NCBI GenBank assembly: GCA_030454995.1
Contig: JAKDQI010000002.1
Location: forward strand, 1-41,028
DNA: 41,028 nt
From: Pseudolactococcus plantarum
GTDB taxonomy: Bacteria > Bacillota > Bacilli > Lactobacillales > Streptococcaceae
Direction: 5' to 3'
Positions 17,207-25,894 of this stretch are shown here, one piece after another (within the stretch, counting starts at the first letter, position 1; each line of letters begins with the position of its first letter). The notes below the pieces were generated by a model. It saw nothing but the letters and a program-made list of their open reading frames with translations, had not been told where the DNA came from and did no database searches. A program made the translations under genes and the position numbers.

Positions 17207-18691
17207 TTATCTATCATTAACAGCCGCTATGAATCTGTCAAATCCTATTTGTCCATTATGATTATCTTTAAAAACACCCGCATCTTGTAAAACTTGCTCA
17301 AATACTGCACCAACTGCTTGTTGAACTTTTTCATGTACGTCTTGGGGAGTAACAGCTAGTGTATTTTTCAAATGATTTGCCCAACTAAGATGACTATCAG
17401 CAATCTCATTTGATTGATTCAGCAAGTACTTTTCAACTTCGTTAAGTTCATCTTTTAAACGCGGTGGTAAAATGGCAAGTCCCATCACTTCAATTAAACC
17501 AATATTTTCTTTTTTGATGTGATGTAGCGTCTCATGTGGATGAAAGATACCATCTGGAAATGCTTCACTTGTATTATTATCTCTAAATACTAAATCAAGC
17601 ACATAATCAGTACCTATTTTTCTAGCAATTGGGGTAATCGTATGATGCAATACATTATCCTCAGTTTTCGAGACAATCTGTAGCGATTTGTCATCATATT
17701 GTCTCCACTTTTCTAATATTTCGCTACTCGCAGCCAACAGAACATCCCTTTTCGTACTTCTTAATCGCAAAACCGACATCGGCCAATTCACAATCCCTGC
17801 TTGAATATCTGGATAGTTTTGTAATTGAACAGTTTTTCGGATATGTGCTTTCATCATCGGAAAGTCATAGCACCCTGCTTGATAATGGTCATGTGTTAAA
17901 ATAGAGCCTCCAACAATCGGTAAATCAGCATTTGAGCCTATCATATAATGCGGGAACACATCCAAAAAACTGAGTAAATTATCAAATGTTTGCTCATTAA
18001 TGACCATCGGCTGATGTGTTTCATTAAACACAATAGCATGTTCTTGATAATAAGCATATGGCGAATATTGAAACCCCCATTTTTGATCACCCAGTCGCAT
18101 TCTAATGACACGATGATTACTTCTTGCTGGATGATTACCTCCACCATACAGACCTTCATTTTCAAGACACAAAGCACACTTAGGATAGCCTGACGATTGT
18201 TTCATTTTCTCCAAAGCGATCATTTTAGGATCTTTTTCTGGTTTGGAAAGATTAATAGTAATCTCTAACTCACCGTATTTTGTTTGATGTATGAAGCCAA
18301 TATTTTTAGCAATATCTCTTGTTTTGACTTGGTCAACTTGACGTGCCAATTGATAAAAATAACTGGTTGCAAGTTCAGGTTGTTCATCATATTTTTCCCA
18401 AAATTCCTGGTTAATTTGACTTGGTTTTGGTGTGATGAAATTCATCAATGCAGCCTCATAAAAAGACGCATCTTCCTCAGTAAATTGCTTATTTATTTTT
18501 GCAATCTCCAGTAAATCGTCCATCAAGATAAGTGCACTATGTTTTTCACCACCAACTTTTGGTTCTTGCCAATCATCAACACCTAAAAAATGAAGCAACT
18601 GATTCCGCAAGTAGACTTTATCTATTGCATTAATCGTCCCATTTTCTTCTGCTATATCTATAAAATTTTGAATGGTTTGATACTTTGACAT
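17207..18691 (-). CDS. galT: Galactose-1-phosphate uridylyltransferase (Firmicutes type)
   Basis: GalT exchanges UMP between UDP-glucose and galactose-1-phosphate. The protein belongs to the long Firmicutes GalT class (about 490 residues), with the conserved CALCLENEGLYGG and the later PIVGGSILTHDHYQAG and FHPHETLHHIKKENIG stretches. I chose the ATG at 18691 because MSKYQTIQNFIDIAEENG aligns with family N-termini and gives 494 residues. An in-frame TTG at 18763, with AAGGTG seven bases before it, would add 24 residues and is an alternative; an ATG at 18748 has no ribosome binding site. Third cistron of the gal operon proper, 88 bases after galK. Confidence 0.92.
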   Translation of the reverse strand: MSKYQTIQNFIDIAEENGTINAIDKVYLRNQLLHFLGVDDWQEPKVGGEKHSALILMDDLLEIAKINKQFTEEDASFYEAALMNFITPKPSQINQEFWEKYDEQPELATSYFYQLARQVDQVKTRDIAKNIGFIHQTKYGELEITINLSKPEKDPKMIALEKMKQSSGYPKCALCLENEGLYGGGNHPARSNHRVIRMRLGDQKWGFQYSPYAYYQEHAIVFNETHQPMVINEQTFDNLLSFLDVFPHYMIGSNADLPIVGGSILTHDHYQAGCYDFPMMKAHIRKTVQLQNYPDIQAGIVNWPMSVLRLRSTKRDVLLAASSEILEKWRQYDDKSLQIVSKTEDNVLHHTITPIARKIGTDYVLDLVFRDNNTSEAFPDGIFHPHETLHHIKKENIGLIEVMGLAILPPRLKDELNEVEKYLLNQSNEIADSHLSWANHLKNTLAVTPQDVHEKVQQAVGAVFEQVLQDAGVFKDNHNGQIGFDRFIAAVNDR

Positions 18692-18779
18692 GTCTAATTC
18701 CAATCTAGATTTATTTTCATTACCTTTATCATTTACTTCAATTGACATGTATCTGTTTGTCAAATTTCAACACCTTACT

Positions 18780-19979
18780 TTAGTTTACATCTAATTTTGT
18801 TGCACCAGAACCAATCTGAGCAACATAGAAACTTGCAGGATAACCGATTGTCTTTTCATAAATGTCACCGACTGTCTTTTCAAAAGCAGCAACTCTATCA
18901 TGCGCAACAAGCGCGATAGCACACCCACCAAAACCTGCGCCTGTCATACGAGCGCCTAACGTACCTGGTTGTTTTTGAGCCGATTCTGCTAAGGTATCCA
19001 ACTCAATTCCTGTCACTTCATAATCATCTTTTAGCGATGCATGAGAAGCGTTTAAAAGGTCTCCAAATTTCGTTAAATCACCAGAAACAAAAGCTTTTTG
19101 GGCGATTTTAGTCCGATTATTTTCATAAACTGCATGGCGCGCACGCTTAATTAGCGTTGGATCATTAATTAAGTCTACATTTGCATCAAATTCCTCGTTA
19201 GAAAGCTCTGCAAGTGCAGTAATCGGCATTTTAGTTTGTAGACGTTTAAGTGCTTCTCTTGTTTCTGAAAATCGCTCATTATATTTAGATTCGGCTAAAG
19301 CACGTGGTTTGTTTGTATTCATGATCACGATATCGTAATCACGTAATTCTACAGGCACCATTTCATATTTTAATGTATTGCAGTCAAGTAAGATAGCTTT
19401 TTTAACTTCACCAAACCCAATTGCAAACTGATCTAGAATACCTGAGTTGACACCAATAAACTCATTTTCTGTTTTTTGTCCTAGTTGCACAAGTTCCAGA
19501 CGTGGGACATTTAACTTAAATAAGTCATCTAGTGTTACACCGACTAAAAGTTCAAGAGAGGCTGAAGATGATAGCCCTGATGCTGTAGGTATCTCCCCTT
19601 GTATTAAAAATTCAAATCCCCTATCAATTTTATACCCTGCCTCTTTTAATACCGTTATCATGCCTTTGACATAATTTGACCAACTATTGCCATCTTGTAC
19701 ACCACTGTCTGCTAAATCAAATTCAATGATGCCTATTTCTGGAAAATTTTCTGAATAAAGCCTAACTTTATGATCATCTCTTAGTCGTGCTATAGCTGTT
19801 GTACCAATGGTAATTGATGCTGGAAAAACATAGCCTCCATTATAATCTGTGTGTTCTCCAATTAAGTTAATCCGCCCAGGAGAGAAAAAGTATGAAACTC
19901 CTCGTTTATCTCCAAATACGGATACAAATTTGTCTGTTAAACCTGACAAAACTTGACTATTATCTACAACTGTTGACAT
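18780..19979 (-). CDS. galK: Galactokinase
   Basis: GalK phosphorylates alpha-D-galactose with ATP. The 399-residue GHMP kinase shows the galactokinase signature GRINLIGEHTDYNGGYVFP, the ATP-binding PTASGLSSSASLELLVG, and the late GARMTGAGFGGCAIALV. The ATG at 19979 follows AGAGGAG and yields the standard lactococcal N-terminus (MSTVVDNSQVLSGL); an in-frame start 12 codons earlier lacks such a site. It lies just after the interrupted galM. All key motifs are intact, so galactose phosphorylation should be functional. Confidence 0.96.
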   Translation of the reverse strand: MSTVVDNSQVLSGLTDKFVSVFGDKRGVSYFFSPGRINLIGEHTDYNGGYVFPASITIGTTAIARLRDDHKVRLYSENFPEIGIIEFDLADSGVQDGNSWSNYVKGMITVLKEAGYKIDRGFEFLIQGEIPTASGLSSSASLELLVGVTLDDLFKLNVPRLELVQLGQKTENEFIGVNSGILDQFAIGFGEVKKAILLDCNTLKYEMVPVELRDYDIVIMNTNKPRALAESKYNERFSETREALKRLQTKMPITALAELSNEEFDANVDLINDPTLIKRARHAVYENNRTKIAQKAFVSGDLTKFGDLLNASHASLKDDYEVTGIELDTLAESAQKQPGTLGARMTGAGFGGCAIALVAHDRVAAFEKTVGDIYEKTIGYPASFYVAQIGSGATKLDVN

Positions 19980-20032
19980 TTTATTCTCCTCTAACTGTTT
20001 ATCATTATACGACACTTAATACTTACGACAAG

Positions 20033-21052
20033 CTAATTTACCTGTAATTGGTAAACTGTTTTCGCGTGATAAGTATCTCCAGCAACTAATGTAATATCTC
20101 CAAGTTCTGGAATTTGCTGTGAACCTGGTGATACTTGACATTCAAACGTTATCCCACCATGGTTTACTTGTTGCCTACCATGATAGACAGTCCCTAATTC
20201 TCCAAAATTGGCTGTAAAAATGACAATACTCGGACGATCTGTGTGAACTTAAATACTTAACTCTCCCAAACTCAGTCGTGCTTGTTCTTTTTCAAGTGTC
20301 ACCTCATCTAATAAGAAAGGATGATCGATACCACCAACAAGCTGCACTTGTGCCATAGCAGAATTTAATGCCTGACTCAGTAATTTAGGCTGATGAAAAT
20401 CTAAATCAGTCCCTTCTAGATCAACAATATCTCCTCGTACAATCTCTGTTTTATCTTTTAATGTGACAAATCGTGATGCTGACATTTCAAGCATATGCTG
20501 ATCAATTGTTTGGCTAGCATCGCCAGTCAAATTAAAATAGACATGCCCAGTCGGATTAAAAACAGTATCTTTGGTTGTTGTTGCCTGATAATCAATTGTC
20601 CAATTATTGTCTTCGTCATAGGAATGGGTCACAGTCATACTAAGTTGACCTGGGTAACCATTCTCTCCATCATTAGAGATGTAACTAAACTTAACTTGGG
20701 CTTTACTTTCCGTTTCAGAAATATCATACTGCCAAAGTTTTGTATGTATACTTGAGTCTCCACCATGTAGTGTTTGTGGACCTTCATTTTGATTCAGTTG
20801 TACTTTCTCTCCAGAAATCTCAACCACTCCATCTTTAATTCTCCCGGCTGTTCGGCCAATAGTTGCACCAGGATAGGCATCTTTTTCAAGATATTCTTGT
20901 GCAGAATCGAATCCTAAAACTAAGCTTTTACCATCTTTTTGCCAATCCACAATACGCGCGCCAAAGTTAGTAAAACTAATACTCACACCCTGTTGATTGG
21001 TCAGAGTAATCAGGTTACTGCCCAATCCAAAATCCCTTATCTTAATATCCAT
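20033..21052 (-). pseudogene. galM: Aldose 1-epimerase (galactose mutarotase) interrupted by an in-frame stop
   Basis: GalM equilibrates beta- and alpha-galactose for galactokinase. From the ATG at 21052 (AGGAGG upstream; an earlier start adds an unrelated 26-residue tail) the frame reads MDIKIRDFG and contains the mutarotase core NQNEGPQTLHGG and NPTGHVYFNLTG. It stops at a TAA (20249-20251) after 267 residues. The same frame then continues for 71 codons with clear mutarotase sequence (VHTDRPSIVIFTANFGEL, then NHGGITFECQ) to a TAG at 20033-20035. Without the TAA the protein would be 339 residues, the family's usual size. It is a nonsense mutation or a base-call error, not a frameshift. The truncated product lacks the last beta strands. 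Confidence 0.88.
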
Positions 21053-21139
21053 ACTGTTCCTCCTAAAACAGATGCTACTACTCAAAACAACTAAGCAGTA
21101 GCATCTGTTTAACAACACCTTGATAAGCAAGGCGTTTAA

Positions 21140-22528
21140 CTATTTAAAACGTTCTTCAAGTTCCTTGACAATTTCTTCATGTCGTTTTTCAGTTAGTTTC
21201 ACTATGAATAAGTAAATCGTTAGTGAGATGATCATCAAAACTGCTGGGACAATAAAGGCATATAATTTAAAAGTTGCAACACCATAAGTATGCCCACTAA
21301 TATATTTTGAACCTGTCATGCCTGCTGCGATGGCAACAAATCCATAAATCCCATTTGAAAATGCACCAGCAATTTTATCAAGTAATGGTCGCATGGCAAG
21401 TGTTACTGCCTCATTACGCACACCATTTTTCCATTGCCCATATTCAACAGAGTCAGTAATCGTCATTAAAACAGATAAGAAAACTAATTGATAAGGTGTT
21501 GTTAAGAAAATTAACCCAGCTACCGTCATAGGCACAGATGTACCTACAGTAAAAATGACGTATCCAACAAGCATTGAGATGATGGCACCTGTCAAAACTT
21601 TACGACGACCGAACTTCTTAGCTAAGATTGGAAATAGTGGTACTAAAATAATCGAACCGATAAAGCCAACAATACCAGTGATTGAATACAAGCTGACATT
21701 ACCAATGACAAAGGTAAAGTTTAAAATCAGTGTTGCTGTTGTTGCCACATAAGCAATTGCAAATAAAATGTATGAGAGCGACAACCACATCAATTGATCA
21801 TTTTTTACTAACGCTTTAAATACATCTAATGTATTTGTTTTTGTCCCTTGTTGTCTAATTGTTGATTCTCGTTCTTTGGTTCCCCAAGCTGCTACTAAAG
21901 CTGATATGCCTTGAACTAGTGCTGCAATGACACCAAAAGCAAAGAAACCACGTGCTCCTTGTGTATGACCACCTTTTGTAAAAAATAGTGTGATTGGGAT
22001 TGCAAGAATCGTCGCACCTTGTGCACCAATAGCTGATCCAAAACGCGCAAATGTGCCTAAAGTTTCGCGTTCTGAGTTTTTTTCTGATAGCGCTGGAATC
22101 ATTGACCAAAATGCAATATCCTTAAATGAATAAAAAGCATCTAAGATGATAAATGAAATAATAAAGACGATCGTAAATAACGTCCGATTGCCACTTTTTG
22201 CTAACCCAAAAAAGTCAGAGAACATTAGCATAATCATTAACGAAGACATAAGCCCGCCAACAACTAACCAAGGTTTAAATTTTCCCCATCGTGTTTGTGT
22301 ATTATCAATGATTGACCCAATAATTGGATCAAAAATAATTTCTACGAGACGTATAATCACAACTAAACTTGTCACAAGTGCAATCATTGCATCTTCATGA
22401 GGTGTCCCAGCAAACATCTGTGCTGTGACAAAGGCAATAAAGAATGTACTAATTGAGTAATAATAGACATCGTGCCCGAGTGCACCGAATCCATACGATA
22501 AAAGTTGCTTCATTTTTCCACTGTTCAT
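21140..22528 (-). CDS. galP: Galactose permease, GPH (MelB-like) family
   Basis: This 462-residue protein has about twelve membrane segments and the glycoside-pentoside-hexuronide symporter signature: N-terminal KQLLSYGFGALGHDVYYYS, then FDPIIGSIIDNTQTRWGKFKPW with the conserved Asp and RxGxxxP-like loop. It should import galactose with a cation. Unlike LacS it has no C-terminal IIA domain. The ATG follows GGGAGG. It is the first gene of the gal operon, behind a promoter region with a cre site and a repeated operator, and downstream of an RpiR-type regulator gene. Confidence 0.9.
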   Translation of the reverse strand: MNSGKMKQLLSYGFGALGHDVYYYSISTFFIAFVTAQMFAGTPHEDAMIALVTSLVVIIRLVEIIFDPIIGSIIDNTQTRWGKFKPWLVVGGLMSSLMIMLMFSDFFGLAKSGNRTLFTIVFIISFIILDAFYSFKDIAFWSMIPALSEKNSERETLGTFARFGSAIGAQGATILAIPITLFFTKGGHTQGARGFFAFGVIAALVQGISALVAAWGTKERESTIRQQGTKTNTLDVFKALVKNDQLMWLSLSYILFAIAYVATTATLILNFTFVIGNVSLYSITGIVGFIGSIILVPLFPILAKKFGRRKVLTGAIISMLVGYVIFTVGTSVPMTVAGLIFLTTPYQLVFLSVLMTITDSVEYGQWKNGVRNEAVTLAMRPLLDKIAGAFSNGIYGFVAIAAGMTGSKYISGHTYGVATFKLYAFIVPAVLMIISLTIYLFIVKLTEKRHEEIVKELEERFK

Positions 22529-22553
22529 GGTAATCCTCCCAGTAATTACGATT

Positions 22554-22567
22554 TGAAATCGCTTACA
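22554..22567. promoter_or_regulatory. CcpA catabolite-response element (cre) of the gal operon
   Basis: The minus strand reads TGTAAGCGATTTCA, a full match to the consensus TGWAANCGNTNWCA. It lies about 26 bases before the galP ATG and just downstream of the likely -10 box, a position suited to catabolite repression. Confidence 0.88.
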
Positions 22568-22572
22568 TAATT

Positions 22573-22581
22573 AGTTTAACA
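22573..22581 (-). promoter_or_regulatory. Likely extended -10 of the gal operon
   Basis: Minus strand TGTTAAACT lies between the operator repeats and the cre site. The -35 region is poor, consistent with a regulated or activated promoter. The same nine bases occur as the extended -10 of the HTH-aminotransferase gene. Confidence 0.45.
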
Positions 22582-22588
22582 TGTACTC

Positions 22589-22638
22589 TTAGGAAAATAT
22601 TTCCAAGTTATAGATATTACTTAGGAAATGCTTTCAAT
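22589..22638. promoter_or_regulatory. Two tandem operator-like dyads upstream of galP
   Basis: TTAGGAAAATATTTCCAA (from 22589) and TTAGGAAATGCTTTCAAT (from 22621) share the plan TTAGGAAA-N3-TTTC. Their centres are 32 bp apart, about three helical turns. They lie upstream of the gal promoter and next to the RpiR-type gene, which is the obvious candidate to bind them. Confidence 0.6.
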
Positions 22639-22639
22639 A

Positions 22640-22668
22640 TTAAAAAGATACTAAAAGTATCTTTTTAA
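22640..22668. terminator. Terminator between the RpiR-type gene and galP
   Basis: Perfect 12-base arms (TTAAAAAGATAC and GTATCTTTTTAA) around five bases, with T-rich tails, isolate the regulator from the gal operon. Confidence 0.88.
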
Positions 22669-22693
22669 TCAAGTAACCTTTGTCTATGATCAA

Positions 22694-23431
22694 TTAATCC
22701 TTATTTTTTTGATAAATCGAATAGCCATCTATCAAAACCCGCCCCAAAATAAAAAGCGGTAATCTGCTATGCACGTCTAAATCAAAATGATTAATCTCTA
22801 ATCGACTTTTATATCCTATCAGACAAACATCAGATAAACACACAAGTTCGCTATCTTGGTTAGTCGTTAATGCTAAAATATTACCTGATTGTCGATTCAC
22901 TTGTTTTAATGGTATATTGATTTCAGCATTTTCGCCAGATAATGAAAGTGCAATGACAAGCTGATGTTCTTTAACAAAACGTGTATAATAAAGCATTTGT
23001 TGTGGATCATCATAAAGACTCACACTTTTATGAAACAGCTGTAGTTTTCTTAATAACTCATTTGCAACATTTATCGTCAGGCCCCGGGCAAAAAGTAAAA
23101 TTTCCTCAGCCTCATCTATTAATTTTACTGCTGCCTCTACGTCGGTAGCAGATATACTATAAATCGTCTGTAATAATTCTTCCTCATTTTTAGCAATAGC
23201 CTCTAAAAATTCTCTAGAAAAACCGGTCCTATCAGGTAACTTTTTCTCACGAATTGAATATCTAAATTCACCATATCCTGAAAATCCTTTTTTTCGTACT
23301 GTACGATTGACTGTAGAAATAGATACGTGAGCCAAATTTGACAAATCTGAAATTGATAACTTTGGAATATTGTCATAATTTTCTTGGATGATTTCCCAAG
23401 TACAGCGTTCTGCGTTTGTAAGATTTGACAT
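22694..23431 (-). CDS. RpiR-family regulator, probable galactose operon regulator
   Basis: The protein has an N-terminal RpiR helix-turn-helix (LSISDLSNLAHVSISTVNRT followed by VRKKGFSGYGEFRYSI) and a C-terminal SIS sugar-phosphate isomerase-like domain (AEEILLFARGLTINVANELL, LVIALSLSGENAEI). RpiR regulators sense phosphosugars. I prefer the ATG at 23431 (245 residues), because GGAG precedes it while the ATG at 23449 has none. Placed directly before galP and separated by a terminator, it is the natural candidate to sense a Leloir intermediate and act at the tandem dyads; that is inference. Confidence 0.88.
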   Translation of the reverse strand: MSNLTNAERCTWEIIQENYDNIPKLSISDLSNLAHVSISTVNRTVRKKGFSGYGEFRYSIREKKLPDRTGFSREFLEAIAKNEEELLQTIYSISATDVEAAVKLIDEAEEILLFARGLTINVANELLRKLQLFHKSVSLYDDPQQMLYYTRFVKEHQLVIALSLSGENAEINIPLKQVNRQSGNILALTTNQDSELVCLSDVCLIGYKSRLEINHFDLDVHSRLPLFILGRVLIDGYSIYQKNKD

Positions 23432-23475
23432 ATGATTAATCAACTCCATTAAATTTTATGTTTCTATTTAACTAA

Positions 23476-23497
23476 AGTATATCATGAAGCGCTTACA
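23476..23497 (-). promoter_or_regulatory. Promoter of the RpiR-type gene with a degenerate cre
   Basis: An extended -10 TGATATACT (23476-23484) is preceded by TGTAAGCGCTTCAT (23484-23497), which matches the first ten positions of a cre and then diverges. CcpA could touch this promoter, but the match is partial. Confidence 0.4.
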
Positions 23498-23614
23498 ATT
23501 GATATAAGCAAACTAGAGACTCTCTCTAAACCTGTTCGTTTGTCATAAGCAAGCTATTTAAAAATGAAACCAGTCTCATTTATTCGAAATACTAATGAAA
23601 AGTTCAACTTTTTC

Positions 23615-23623
23615 TGTTAAAAT
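23615..23623 (+). promoter_or_regulatory. Extended -10 promoter of the DUF1129 gene, placed for a leaderless transcript
   Basis: TGTTAAAAT ends six bases before the ATG at 23630, and no Shine-Dalgarno lies between. The arrangement is the same as at mutL, argR and polA. Confidence 0.5.
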
Positions 23624-23629
23624 AAGATT

Positions 23630-24301
23630 ATGGAAAATTATATTGATCAATTAACAGGAAAAAATAGCGAATACGTACATATCATCACGCGTGAACTTGT
23701 CAAAATAGGTAAGACAGATGAAGAAATAAAAGCTATTTTATCAGAAATATTGCCACAAATTGTAGCCGCACAGGAGCAACGTGTGCTCGCTAAAGATCTG
23801 CTTGGTACGCCTTCAGAATTCACAGCTAAATACACACCACAAACTCAAGTCAGCAAAAATACAAAAGCTGACCAATACGATAACGAAACACCTGTATTAA
23901 TGTGGCTAGATAGTGCTCTCTTAATGTTAGGGTTCATCACTATCTTAAACGCTATTATGGCTACCTTTAATAAAGGTGCTCGCGCATATGGGATCGTTAC
24001 ACTCGTTACGATGAGCTTTGCTGCTGGTTTTGTCATTTATCTCATGTACCGACTTGTATATAAACCACAAAACGAAGGTAAAAAAAGACCCGGATTCAAA
24101 TCTTATGCAATCCTCACGCTAGCATTTCTGGCTTGGATTGTTTTGTATAGCTTGTCTGCCTTATTACCAGCTAGTCTTAATCCTTCACCAAATAGCTATG
24201 TTGTCGGTGTGATTGGTCTTATCGCTTTAGGGATTCGTTACCTCCTCAAACGTAAATATCATATCAGATCTGCTATGGCTACATCACCAAAGAGAAACTA
24301 A
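23630..24301 (+). CDS. DUF1129-family membrane protein
   Basis: The 223-residue protein has a cytoplasmic N-terminal helical region of about 85 residues (LTGKNSEYVHIITRELVKIG, a HAAS/DUF1129-type start, then ILPQIVAAQEQ and LLGTPSEF), followed by four membrane segments arranged in two pairs and a basic tail. The DUF1129 family is common in lactic acid bacteria and has no known function. It is a single gene with its own promoter, lacks a Shine-Dalgarno, and ends at its own terminator. Confidence 0.72.
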   Translation: MENYIDQLTGKNSEYVHIITRELVKIGKTDEEIKAILSEILPQIVAAQEQRVLAKDLLGTPSEFTAKYTPQTQVSKNTKADQYDNETPVLMWLDSALLMLGFITILNAIMATFNKGARAYGIVTLVTMSFAAGFVIYLMYRLVYKPQNEGKKRPGFKSYAILTLAFLAWIVLYSLSALLPASLNPSPNSYVVGVIGLIALGIRYLLKRKYHIRSAMATSPKRN

Positions 24302-24330
24302 TCCTTTCTTATCTATGATCTACTCAGACT

Positions 24331-24362
24331 AAAGACAAAGTATGAAAAGCTTTGTCTTTTTT
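24331..24362 (+). terminator. Terminator after the DUF1129 gene
   Basis: Arms AAAGACAAAG and CTTTGTCTTT around nine bases are followed by a T run on the plus strand. Confidence 0.88.
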
Positions 24363-24447
24363 GTGTCGTTTTCTCCGAATTCTTGTCATGTTTCGAGATA
24401 GCTACCTTATAAGAAACTGTTGCTATTCCCTATTCTAGTTGATGTTT

Positions 24448-24486
24448 ATATGTCAAAAAACCGCTTGTTGAGCGGTTTTTGGCATA
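24448..24486. terminator. Strong two-way terminator after the CapA-like gene
   Basis: Arms AAAAAACCGCT and AGCGGTTTTT, extended by ATGTC/GGCAT, surround a five-base loop. T runs in both directions suit the minus-strand CapA-like gene and the plus-strand DUF1129 gene. Confidence 0.85.
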
Positions 24487-24536
24487 TAGGTTACAGCTCA
24501 TCATATGGACCTATCCTTACAATGTTAATAGATGAA

Positions 24537-25877
24537 CTAATTGGAAAGTGGCGTTTGTCTGACTTTCAAAACACCGTCAGCTTCGATCAAGGCCACACCA
24601 TCAACTTGACTGATCTGTGACACTCTCTCTTGAATCGCTGTTACTGTCTCTGGATCAGCTAATTTTGGTCGACCACGCTTGCTGGGGCGGTCATGCGTCA
24701 ACTGCAAATCAATCGGAATCAAGTGATAATCGAATGTCTCTTGGTCTGCATTTAAGTCAAAACTAATCAAAACGCTTTGACTAAACCTATCTTCAGCATT
24801 AAAGCCTTGCCAGTTACCAGCTTTGTCTTTAGCCCGATTAGCATGTAATGTTGAAGGTTTTGAGTTTGCTGGATAGCCATATGCTTCATACATTTCTGGT
24901 GGGATAATTGATTCTCCCGACTCAAATTCCATCACCAGACTATGAATATTATAGAAAATAGGTTTGCCTTGATGCAGCGCTATACCTTTTAGAAAATGCG
25001 CACCATGTCCGATAACTGCATCTGCGCCATAATCAATAGCTGATTTAGCAAACTTTTCGATAAACGCTGCAGGCTCATCAGCATACCAATCTTCATTTAA
25101 TCCTTCATGAGCATGGAAATTTACAAAAACATAATCAGCACGATTTTTAGCATCGGCGATATCAGCTAATATGTCAGCTTGGTCCTGCTCATTCGCTTTG
25201 GTGCGAACAGCATAATCGTCACCCAACTCGATTGATACATGTTCTTGCCAGAGAGAGCCAAATTTAAAAGCGCTATCATCTGGTCCTGACCAAGTTTCTA
25301 CACGACTACCCTGCTCTGTACTAGCTCGTGTTCCAAGTTTATGATCTATCTCAGCTAAGGCATCAAATGCAGACTTAGGTAATACATAGCTGCGGTCCCA
25401 ACGCAAGGGATTAACACCGGGTCGAGCTGGCACACCATTACCAGCATCACTTGCAGCAAATACCTCACTTCGTGTGACAGCTACAGTGATAATGGCAATT
25501 CGACCATCTCGTGTATCTATAAACTGTGGTTTTCTAGCATCAAATAAACTTTCGCCTAGACCCAAAGGATGTAACCCTCGACTTCTAGCTGCTGCCAAAG
25601 TATCTAACATCCCTGTGATACCAAAATCACCCGTATGATTATTGGCAAAAGAGAGATATTTCATATTTAGATCCGTAAATTCGTCAAGCGTTTCAGCTCG
25701 AACTGCGGTTACATATCCTCTTCCAGCAGCAGGTGGGGTATCTTTTTTAGGGGTTACAAATTCTGCGTTGGCCACAACTGCGTCTGCTGACTGTAACAAC
25801 TCAACAAGTTTAGGATCTATCGTCTCTTTCAAATTACGACTTGAAAAGAGCAAATCCCCTGCAACGATTAACTGCAT
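24537..25877 (-). CDS. CapA-family (poly-gamma-glutamate synthesis-like) metallophosphatase-type protein
   Basis: The 446-residue protein has the CapA fold: an N-terminal AGDLLFSS strand, VVANAEF, LSFANNHTGDFG (metal-binding Asn-His type) near 95, and later VFVNFHAHEGLNE and DAVIGHGAHFLKGI. CapA homologues can participate in polyglutamate export or act as phosphatase-like enzymes. There is no signal peptide or membrane anchor, so a cytoplasmic role is likely here. The C-terminus has a basic KRGRPKL stretch resembling an AT-hook core. The gene looks more GC-rich than its neighbours, a hint of transfer. SD GGAAGG precedes the ATG. It starts 17 bases after the lipoprotein gene and is probably co-transcribed. 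Confidence 0.78.
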   Translation of the reverse strand: MQLIVAGDLLFSSRNLKETIDPKLVELLQSADAVVANAEFVTPKKDTPPAAGRGYVTAVRAETLDEFTDLNMKYLSFANNHTGDFGITGMLDTLAAARSRGLHPLGLGESLFDARKPQFIDTRDGRIAIITVAVTRSEVFAASDAGNGVPARPGVNPLRWDRSYVLPKSAFDALAEIDHKLGTRASTEQGSRVETWSGPDDSAFKFGSLWQEHVSIELGDDYAVRTKANEQDQADILADIADAKNRADYVFVNFHAHEGLNEDWYADEPAAFIEKFAKSAIDYGADAVIGHGAHFLKGIALHQGKPIFYNIHSLVMEFESGESIIPPEMYEAYGYPANSKPSTLHANRAKDKAGNWQGFNAEDRFSQSVLISFDLNADQETFDYHLIPIDLQLTHDRPSKRGRPKLADPETVTAIQERVSQISQVDGVALIEADGVLKVRQTPLSN

Positions 25878-25894
25878 CGCTTGGTCCTTCCTTA

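Noticed and set aside
17941-18193. Open frames on both strands inside galT
   Set aside because: They lie wholly within a well-supported gene, have no ribosome binding site and encode low-complexity, Met/Ile/Cys-rich sequence without family resemblance.
20249-20251. Selenocysteine or deliberate readthrough at the galM stop
   Set aside because: The stop is TAA, not TGA, with no supporting structure; a simple nonsense change explains it.
21855-22109. 84-residue open frame in another frame within galP
   Set aside because: Rich in Cys, Trp, Ser and Arg as expected from an out-of-frame reading of a membrane protein gene; no start signal.
24420-24620. Plus-strand open frame before the CapA-like gene
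   Set aside because: It runs through a strong terminator hairpin and into the end of the CapA-like gene in antisense; no ribosome binding site.
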